Source of the DNA: Eustoma russellianum
Taxonomy: Eukaryota > Streptophyta > Magnoliopsida > Gentianales > Gentianaceae
Direction: 5' to 3'
Length of the DNA stretch: 64,000 nt
Assembly (NCBI GenBank): GCA_036186865.1
Contig: AP025046.1
Location: forward strand, 36,039,291-36,103,290
Shown here: positions 56,679 through 64,000 of the stretch, piece by piece
How the letters are laid out: each line of letters opens with the position of its first letter
Position numbering within the stretch: the stretch's first letter is position 1
The notes under the pieces: model-generated
The model's database searches: none
Seen by the model: only the letters and a program-made list of their open reading frames with translations
Told to the model about the DNA's origin: nothing
Program-made: the position numbers and the translations under genes

Positions 56679-57624
56679 TGTTGGGATTAATTCGAGATAC
56701 GTGTGATGCGCAGCACGTTGATTAAGTATACACGAATTAATTAAAAGGTGGACGTTATGTATGATAATTTTATATGTCACATGTGTCACGTAATAACGTG
56801 CAAAAACATACACACGTTAAGTGATCATCGGGCGTGTTCGTGGATGTATAGTGTGGTCTAAAATGGAAACCCCGAATATGTAGAAAGTCATATGGTCAGA
56901 GACCGCGATGGATGGACTCAAAGTGCAACGATCATAAAATTTACGACGTCTAGTCCCTGAGGGTAACAACCCACGTATGGCTAGCAGATAAATGTTGGTA
57001 CATAATTATTAAATATTTTAAATAATAATTAATATTAAATATTAGATAATAATATTTATTATTAAATATTAAATAATATTTAATAATTGATAAAAATATT
57101 AAATATTAGATAATAATATTTATTATTAAATATTAAATAATATTTATTAATTGATAAAGATCACTTGATGATAACATCAATCATATCCTCCTCAGGTGAT
57201 TGAGATGAGAAAAACTCTCATCCATAAAGGAAGAGAGCTTGACTTCAAACATAACTCTGAATCCCAACACCATCGGGACTCTCCCTCTATATAAAGGAGG
57301 AGGCTCTACACCTCCTCAAACATACACATAGCCGCCGGCCTTGAGGGAGATAGTGAGGGTGTGGCAACTTTTTTCTATATAGGCTACAGGCCTAGGCTCT
57401 CCATCGTATAAAGCAGTGGATTGTTGAATCCGTTCAAAGGGTGCATCAACAATTGGTGGAAGGTCATGAATCGTTGGATCACGCCAGATTCATCAAGCAG
57501 CAGAAGTATACGTGGTGGACAGATCAACATCAAAAATAGAGCAAGGTAAAATTCCACCTTTTATTACTTTACCCAGTTACGATTAAACGGTTATTATTCA
57601 GGGATTTATTAAATAAATCCAACA
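56679..57624 (+). repeat. 3' LTR of the plus-strand copia element
   Basis: 946 bp, TGTTGGGATTAATTCG...AAATAAATCCAACA. Contains an AT-only tandem stretch (AATATTTAATAATT-like units, 57003-57150) and a TATA box, CCTCTATATAAAGGAGG (about 57287-57302). Confidence 0.88.
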
Positions 57625-57632
57625 AATATTAC

Positions 57633-57771
57633 CTGGAGTAGGTCACCAAATCTTCCTAACCAAGAGCTATTTTGGCTATTCCCCTCACCAGTTCTGTCCC
57701 CGCGTCGATATCGACACCAGCTTCTTATACGTAAGTCTCTCATCGTCCAGCTCTTTAGCTTCATCACGGCC
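57633..57771 (-). pseudogene. PUR5: PUR5 N-terminal exon fragment
   Basis: Minus strand: GRDEAKELDDERLTYK, then AGVDIDAGTELVRGIAKIAL, then a stop and a degraded G.FGD.L segment where the family has a Gly-rich loop. A donor (CCAG then GTAATA) follows at 57632. One-base frame changes at LTYK/AGVD and before the Gly loop break the frame. The exon joins in order with the fragment at 45233-44950, so the gene has a 12.4-kb intron full of transposons. Probably a pseudogene; sequence errors could explain part of the damage. Confidence 0.78.
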
Positions 57772-58253
57772 ATCAACAATCAAATATGAAATCCTACTTT
57801 CAGCATTTCTGACGAATCATTTTGAAAGGCCAACCGTCTTGACACACAAATTGTTTGAGTTGAAAATGTATGGTTTTTTAGAAGGCATTACTACAGTTCT
57901 GGTACAGCAGAAAAGACCCGTGCTTGATCCATATAGATATACATACAGTAAGATATGTTTACTGTAGTCCTTCAGTATTAATAAGATATGTTTACTGTAG
58001 TCCTTCAGCATTAATTTAGGATTTTGAACACCTACTGATGCAAGACACATTATAATACGCTGATATTATATACCGTATGACGGTGAGCTATATACGATGT
58101 ACTGAAAGAGAATTGCAATCCAGTCAGCTTGTAATTCAATTTTACTAAAATATTTATGTACATAACATGAACGAATAAAAGTTACAATATATGTATGTGC
58201 ATACACACACATATATGTATAGAGAGGGAGGGGTATATAACAAATACAATCAC
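57772..58253. other. flank upstream of PUR5 fragment, nothing further recognised
   Basis: May hold the exon's upstream part (AATCAAATATGAAATCC on the plus strand). A 30-bp stretch, AAGATATGTTTACTGTAGTC, is repeated in tandem (57951-58010), and TATG repeats lie near 58190-58220. Confidence 0.45.
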
Positions 58254-58256
58254 TAA

Positions 58257-58666
58257 GGTTGCGTTTGGTTGGGGGAAATGGGAATAAGAGAATGGGTTTG
58301 GAGGAATCCAAGCTCATTCGGGCTGTTTGCTTGGGGAAATGGGGGAATGGTTTCATTTTGATATCCAACTATTTGGTAATAAATATGGTTTTTTGATATA
58401 CTAGCCCCTTATCTATCAAAATGTGGGAATGAGGGGGAATGGGGAGCCGCCGGCCACCGCCGGCCGCCGCGAGCGACCGCTATTCCGACCGGTCACTATT
58501 CCAATTCCGATACGTTCCAAACACCATCAATGGATATCATACTCATTCCTACTTAAATATCAAACAACTATCACTTTTAACCCCAAACACATATCCTCCA
58601 AATCCATTCTCTATCATACTCATTCCGATTCTAATTCCGATACCCAAGTGACAATCAAACGCCACC
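58257..58666. mobile_element. Tourist-like MITE (PIF/Harbinger), TSD TAA
   Basis: 410 bp with terminal inverted repeats GGTTGCGTTTGGTTG and GGTGGCGTTTGATTG (right end, reverse complement; 13 of 15 match), flanked by TAA (58254-58256 and 58667-58669). TIR style and 3-bp TAA target site fit PIF/Harbinger. The interior has a GC-rich GCCGCCGGCCACCGCC segment. No transposase. Confidence 0.85.
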
Positions 58667-58669
58667 TAA

Positions 58670-59545
58670 GTTCTCCTTCACCAAAATATGATGACAACGA
58701 CACGCATGCAAACATTCAATTTTTTTAGTTTCATTTCTGTTTATTAAGTAAACTAAAAAAATCGTATCAATGGAAGCATTATGAATTGAATCATTTATGT
58801 GGTTGTGATTCTATTTATCTCTGTATATATGTTTATCCTTGGATCATAAGTCAACAATTTTATGGTAAACATCTGTTTTAGTGTGAATCATGTTATGATA
58901 ACTGGTGGAGAGAGATTTGCTTGTTAATATAATGCAATGATATTTTAAGAAAAATACGTCATTCAATATATAATTTCCCTTGATTTATTTATGGGCCCAT
59001 TCTATACGCAATGAATCCGTTTTTATTGGTGAGGCTAGGTCCGCATCCAGCGTCACCACCCCTTGTTGCCACGTGGCAGGCAGTGGATAAGGGGGTGAGG
59101 GTGTGGGGGGTGAGGAGATCCCATCTCTTTTATTGTGGCTTTTATCTATCAGTTTCTTAATTGCCTCTACAAATTTTAAATAATAAAAATCTCATTTTAT
59201 CTAAATATTAAATACTCTTTGTCAGAATATATATAGAGAGGGGACTTTGAAACTCACTTATGAAGAAGAATTAAATTAACAAACTGGTTTTTATTTTTCC
59301 AACTCGAATGAACCAAATGAGAAAAAAAAATATTAAAAGGAACCAAGATTCAGAGACACACATCACCCTGGTCGGTCGATTTCACGCAATAAACAAAGCT
59401 CGAAGTTTTTTCTTACTCAGGTGGGTAGCAGGTGTTAGTCTGTGTAACAATAAATAATAATAGTAAGAATAACCAGAAGTTAGACACGTATGCTAATGAT
59501 TCATATCTCCATTCTGCCATATTTTTATCATATTTAATGAGATTA
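58670..59545. other. intergenic, with part of a foldback repeat (59030-59140)
   Basis: Mostly AT-rich. At 59030-59140 GGTGAGGCTAGGTCCGCATC, GCCACGTGGCAGGCAGTG and GGGGTGAGGAGATCCCATCT match the repeat at 62120-62312. Confidence 0.55.
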
Positions 59546-59640
59546 TATTGTCTACAATTTGTCTAACGGACTTAAACATTCTAAGGCACTTTATCTCTCA
59601 TTCTATATTTTATTTAATTTAAATATACACATGCATATAT
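59546..59640 (+). repeat. left copy of the direct repeat flanking the LINE
   Basis: TATTGTCTACAATTTGTCTA, GACTTAAACATTCTAA and CTCTCATTCTATATTTTATT recur in the same order at 61905-62000 with substitutions and small gaps. Confidence 0.85.
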
Positions 59641-59649
59641 AAAGAGTCG

Positions 59650-61897
59650 TGCTGGTGGAACGAGGATGTGCAACTAAAAATAAGAATTAGAAAAAGAGTT
59701 TTAGAAGACTGTGCACAGACGGAAAGGAGAAAGTGAGAGTGAAAGAAAACTACAAATAGCCAGGAAGGATGCGAAGAAGGCAGTGACAGAGGCAACAAAC
59801 GCAGTCTATAAAAGGATGTATGAAAGACAAAAAACAAAAGACGAAGAGCGTGATATATTCAAGATTGCCAAAGATACAAATCGAAAAAGGCAAGACCTAG
59901 AAGTCATGAAGTTTATAAAGGGAGAAGATGGACATGTTTTAGTCAAAGAACAAGACATCAAGGGGAAATGACAAACATACTTTCATTACCTTTTCAACAA
60001 CGAGAGGGGCGACCACGAAGAAAGAGAAAGCATCACTACCCAAAAATGACAACATAATAACTACGATTATCGGAGCATCACACAAGGAGAGGTGAGGAAA
60101 AGAGTAATGAAGATGGAAAGAGCTAAGGCTGTTGGCTTGAATAACATATCCATTGAGGCGTGAAAGTGTTTGGGAGAGGAAAGGGTTCAATGGCTAACTA
60201 CTCCGTTCAATCTTATTTTCAAAACAGAAAAAATGCATGAAGAGTGGAGAAGGATTGTAGTGGTCCCTCTATATGAGAAAAAAAGAAGACGCGCAATATT
60301 GTGGGAATTACAGAGGGATTAAATTGCTAAGTCATATTATGAAGTTATGGGAGAGATTAATCGACACTAGAATTAGAGGAGAAACTCAAGTTACGGTCAA
60401 CCAATTTGGTTTTATGCTAGGACGGTCAACTACCGAAGCAATACACATTCTAAGAAGATTGATAGAGAAGTATAGGGAGAAGAAGCGCGATCTACATATG
60501 GTTTTCATCGATAATGAAAAAGCGTATGATAGTGTGCCATGTAGACTGATTTGGGATAGTATGGATGCAAGAGGGGTTCCTACAAAGTATATTGACATAA
60601 TTAGGGATATATATGCTAGGACAAAAACAACCGTTCGTATGCCTATAGGGAATACGGACTTCTTCCCGGTGGATGTAGGCCTCCATCAAGGGTCGTTTTG
60701 AGCCTATTTTTTTGCAGTTGTATTAGACGAGTTGTCAAACCCGATCCAAGAGACGGTCCCATGGTATATGCTTTTTGCTGACGATATTGTATTAGCCGCA
60801 GAAAGTATACATAACCTGAGTATGAGACTAGAGGAGCGGCGATGTGCTTTAGAGAGAAAAGGCCTAAGGATTAGTCGTTTTAAGACGGTGTATCTGCACT
60901 ACGACTTCAGCTGCGCAGCCAACGATGAAAATAGCCAACTAACCATCGAGGGTCAAGTGATCCCAAAAGTAAGTAAGTTGAACCATCTAGGATCATTTGT
61001 ACAGGAAGATCGGAACATAGATAGCGACGTAGCACACAGAGTTCAGACAGGTTGGTGTAGATGGAGGGCAGCCTTAGGGTGCTTTGTGAAAAGAATTTTC
61101 CCACTAAATTAAAGAAAATTCTATAGGGTGGCAGTGCGGCTGACAACGTTATATGAAACAGATTGATGGGCCATCAAGAGGACACTGTCGCAGAAGATGG
61201 AAGTTGCAGAGATGAGGATGCTGAGGTAGATGTGTGGGTATACAAGTCTAGACAGGATAAGAAATGAGGTAGACAGGGAAAGGTTAGGGGTCGCTAGCAT
61301 ATCAGAAAAGATAAGAGAAAGAAGACTGAGATGGCTTGAGAAAATCAAGAAGAAACAGACAACAGCGTCTTTCAGAGCAGTTCAAGGCCTCATTATGGAG
61401 AGGAAGAGGAGTAAGGGCAGACCCAAACTGACTTGGGATGACCAGATTATGCATGACTGACTGGAATTGCACTTCTCTTAGGAAATGGTCCAGGATAGGA
61501 GTTCATGGAGGCAGATGATTAAGGTTAAGAAGGAGTAAGCAGGATATAGGACCATCTTAGAGCATACTAAAAAGATTAGATACTCTATAATTATAAGGTT
61601 GACTTGCACTTTTTTGTTTTGATTTTTGTATTTCAATTATTTGTGAATATCCATTTTTATGACTATTTTCATATCGGAAGCTTTCTATTTATGTTTAACG
61701 AAAATTATTCACTAGTGCATATTCCTATTATTATGCTACATATACAGGTATATATAGAGCTGAGGGTCTCACTGGAAGCAAACTCTCTATCCGTAGGGAT
61801 GGAGGTATTTTGTGCCTGCATTTTACCCTTTCCAGACCCTAGCGATAGCTTTTGCTATCGTTGGAATATACTAGGTATGGTTATTGTTGTTGTATGT
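59650..61897 (+). mobile_element. RTE-clade LINE, 5' truncated
   Basis: Starts within the ORF just after the missing endonuclease (WWNEDVQLKIRIRKRV), goes through the reverse transcriptase to a 3' tail with CACTGGAAGCAAACTCTCTA (61770), CCAGACCCTAGCGATAGCTT and a (TTG)n end (61884-61893). RTE elements end in such short repeats rather than poly-A. Confidence 0.88.
59660..61540 (+). pseudogene. RTE reverse transcriptase, broken
   Basis: Frame pieces: KDAKKAVTEATNAVYKRMYE (59767-59826), YCGNYRGIKLLSHIMKLWER (60297-60356), QVTVNQFGFMLGRSTTEAIH, MVFIDNEKAYDSVPCRLIWD (first catalytic Asp region, about 60498-60560), VDVGLHQGSF, then PWYMLFADDIVLAAESIHNL with the FADD active site (about 60768-60780), and the C-terminal MCGYTSLDRIRNEVDRERLG, KKQTTASFRAVQGLI, KGRPKLTWDDQI. 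Stops at 60699 and 61110 and several frameshifts. Endonuclease domain absent. Confidence 0.88.
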
Positions 61898-61904
61898 ACG
61901 TATG

Positions 61905-62000
61905 TATTGCCTATAATTTGTCCAAGAGACTTAAACATTCTAACATACCAAAGGCTCTCATTCTATATTCTATTTAATGTAAGTGTACACGTATAATAAT
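61905..62000 (+). repeat. right copy of the direct repeat flanking the LINE
   Basis: TATTGCCTATAATTTGTCCA, GACTTAAACATTCTAACATA and CTCTCATTCTATATTCTATT; see 59546-59640. Confidence 0.85.
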
Positions 62001-62119
62001 TCAAAATGAATTAAACATAAATAACGTTATCTTATTAAACAGAAAATGGTTTAAAAAATTTAGGCCCCTTAGACACTCAACCAACCACAAACTCTAGCCG
62101 TAATAATAAAATGCCAAGA

Positions 62120-62312
62120 GGAAATGGGAGAGGATCTCCTGACCCCTTCAAAAGGGGTATTAAATGACTCCCACCACGTGGCAAATAGGGGGTGGTGAGG
62201 TTGGATGGGGGTCATCCGCACCCAGCCTCATCACCTCCCTGTGTGTCACGTGGCGGGCGGTCCCAAAAGGGGTGAGGAGTTGGGGGTTAGAGGATCTCAA
62301 TCCATAGGAAAT
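62120..62312. repeat. foldback (inverted-repeat) element
   Basis: Left arm GAGAGGATCTCCTGACCCC...CCACCACGTGGC and right arm (reverse complement) GAGATCCTCTAACCCCC...CCGCCACGTGAC pair imperfectly around a centre near 62218. It is related to 59030-59140. Confidence 0.65.
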
Positions 62313-63558
62313 GAAAAAGGAGACGTTATAACAGGTGTGAAGTGTAAAGTAGCCGTCAGTTGCCGGCTTTTCTTTGTTCAAATCTCCAAATGCATGTAAA
62401 CAATCCATTGGGCAACAAAGAGGCATAACAAAGCCAAAAATATTCTCTGTGTTCGATAATTATGAAGTTCTCTATCTTTTTGCACAATATTATAATCAAC
62501 TCTTTTCTGGCATCCAAAATCTCTCTCACCAATGATTTCTTGGTAATGCAGTCTAATACCGAAAGGATTCTTCAGTTCAAGAATTCTTGGATGTTGACTT
62601 TTTCTGAGAATAACACAGATACTATTTGAATTCTTCACCATTTGCGTACTATTTGAATCAATCTGGTGAGTTCTCAAAGCCCTTTGAAGAAAGACACCAT
62701 TTCTCTGGAATTTGGGTTCAGTTGCTTTGCTGCTCTTGACTCTGTCGTTAAAAGTTGGGAGCAAGGCGACTCCATGGGCCTGTCATAAATCGGTAAGGAT
62801 CTTCGAACTGTATCTAATTGGTTTTTTCTTCTTCTTTTGTTTAAGAGGGGGTGGGGGTGGGGGTACTCATTTTTCTTTGATAAAAAACTACTATGTGAGC
62901 AGTGTTTGTTGTGTTTTAACATGAGGAGGTTTGGTGTTTTCTCTTTGGGAATATTGAGTTAGAATGCTTTTATGTGTTTTCTGAACTAACTTCCATTCAG
63001 TCTTATGGCAAATTTTGTAAGAATCTTTGAACTTGATCTAATTGATTCTTTTTTTTTCTTTTTTCTTTTTTTTTTTGGGGGGGGGGGGGGGTGGGGCTGT
63101 GGGAGGAGGGCAGGAGGATAGGGAGGAGGGAGTTGTAGGCATTCAATTGATTTTGTTTTTGAAACATCATGTTTAGAACAGGTTGCGTGTGTTTTTCTTT
63201 CATTTTTGGTGGCTTTGTGAACAACTGTGACAAGAGTAGGGAAATATTGTCACTGCTAGAACAATTTTGTGTTTCCCCTGCTTCATCTAATCCCTGTTTC
63301 AAATTTGTTTTGCATGTCTCTCACCTCTCTTCAGACCCTAGCGGTAGCTTAGTGTTTTTGTTAGATACTACTGGGTATGGTCATTGGTCATTGGTCTATG
63401 TTTCATGAAGACAATAACAAATTCGAATTAATGCTGCAAATGCTTTTCAATCTTTACATGTAACATCCGACCCCATGCCTTCATTATAGGAGGAAGCTTC
63501 TAAAGCAATGGGGTAATGTTGTTGTTGAAGTACATGCGATTGAAACTCTTTTTTGCAG
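62313..63558 (+). other. upstream region and 5' UTR intron of the CSC1-like gene
   Basis: A candidate 5' UTR exon ends about 62791 (CATAAATCG then GTAAGG). The following intron has two poly-G tracts (62847-62863 and 63077-63095), an RTE-tail scrap at about 63320-63385 (CAGACCCTAGCGGTAGCTTA) and an Au-like tail with GGGTAATGTTGTTGTTG (63455-63527), and closes with TTTTTTGCAG (63549-63558). The non-coding exon is inferred only. Confidence 0.5.
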
Positions 63559-63899
63559 GAGAAAAAGCGTTCTTGTTGAAGCATCATGACTACTCTCAGC
63601 GATATTGGTGTGGCAGCACTGATAAATATCCTAAGTGCATTTGGCTTCTTTGTGGCTTTTGCATTACTGCGAATTCAACCTATCAACGATAGGGTCTACT
63701 TCCCGAAATGGTATCTGAAAGGACTACGAAGCAGCCCACTGCCATCAGGTGCATTTGCCCAGAAGTTTGTGAACTTGGATTTCCGATCATATTTGAGATT
63801 TCTTGATTGGATGCTTGCTGCTTTGAGAATGCCAGAATCTGCCCTCATTGATCATGCTGGACTAGACTCTGCTGTTTACTTGAGAATTTACTTGTTAGG
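63559..63899 (+). CDS. CSC1: CSC1/OSCA-type calcium-permeable channel, first coding exon
   Basis: ATG at 63586, with acceptor TTTTTTGCAG ending at 63558 and 27 bases of 5' UTR before the ATG. The exon encodes MTTLSDIGVAALINILSAFG, FFVAFALLRIQPINDRVYFP, KWYLKGLRSSPLPSGAFAQK, FVNLDFRSYLRFLDWMLAAL and DHAGLDSAVYLRIYLLG, ending in phase 2 with donor GTAATC at 63900. This is the N-terminus of the OSCA1/CSC1 clade: the first transmembrane helix (residues about 7-27) and the start of the N-terminal cytosolic loop. These are hyperosmolality-gated or mechanically gated channels of the plasma membrane. The frame is clean, unlike the transposon ORFs. The remaining exons are beyond the window. Which paralog it is cannot be told. 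Confidence 0.92.
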
Positions 63900-64000
63900 G
63901 TAATCTTCTGTTCTCTGCTTTTATTTCAACTTTTTCCTAAATTATGTTAGATGCATATATTTCTGCACCTAGGAGGATTATACATATCTGGCTATTATTT

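Larger units (their letters stand above)
53098..57624 (+). mobile_element. 5'-truncated copia element, plus strand, with 3' LTR
   Basis: Starts inside the protease/GAG-pre-integrase region (ERYVYW...VEAIGHFRLLL) and runs through integrase, RT and RNase H to a polypurine tract (CCAAGTAGGAGATTG) and 3' LTR 56679-57624. No 5' LTR or gag; the start abuts the oppositely oriented copia fragment. The next bases after the LTR (AATAT) lead straight into a PUR5 exon donor. Confidence 0.88.

Noticed and set aside
58423..58728. GC-rich ORF of 101 codons
   Set aside because: It lies in and beyond the Tourist-like MITE (58257-58666) and has no protein-like composition.

Overview
This is plant nuclear DNA. 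It has GT-AG introns, Ty1/copia elements primed by initiator-Met tRNA, an RTE-type LINE, Au-like SINEs and a Tourist-like MITE. An angiosperm is clear; I cannot name the species. Single-base indels are so frequent that many broken reading frames are probably sequence error rather than decay, and a 10-N gap marks collapsed sequence.

Positions 1-44203 are one plus-strand gene for a family-35 beta-galactosidase, nearest BGAL16-type proteins from memory. I traced 15 exons from 14410 to 44203; reading phase agrees at every junction except one base missing in exon 11. The first exons lie left of the window. Its introns hold four copies of one SIRE-like (Sirevirus) copia family: A (1-6887, 5' end outside, decayed), B (7434-14146, antisense, TSD ATACA, contains the gap), C (18119-28389, flanked by a 7-bp repeat) and D (31601-41876, TSD GTCCT, very young). 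Each has gag-pol, an additional ORF between pol and the 3' LTR, several AGGGGGAG blocks, and LTRs of 1.4-1.5 kb. SINE and LINE pieces fill the rest of the introns.

From 44.9 to 57.8 kb, minus strand, are pieces of a PUR5 (AIR synthetase) gene, apparently a pseudogene. A 12.4-kb intron in it holds two 5'-truncated copia elements joined head to head. The minus-strand one (45329 to about 53060) has its 3' LTR split by a 3.5-kb solo LTR (46222-49706, TSD ATCTA), which itself carries an RTE LINE fragment. The plus-strand one runs from about 53098 to 57624.

From 58 to 64 kb are a 410-bp Tourist-like MITE (58257-58666, TSD TAA), a 5'-truncated RTE LINE (59650-61897) between two diverged ~95-bp direct repeats, a foldback repeat, and the first coding exon of a CSC1/OSCA-type channel gene (ATG 63586).

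The most interesting signals: (1) arrays of imperfect palindromes (TTCGAACGCCT...AGGCGCTTCATGTG) occur in the SIRE-like LTRs, again between pol and the additional ORF, and again in the unrelated solo LTR; (2) C and D have near-identical gag-pol but strongly diverged additional ORF and U3, so the family is modular; (3) the additional ORF is not a recognisable envelope protein but a soluble-looking protein with a 'putative plant transposon' type domain and a coiled coil.
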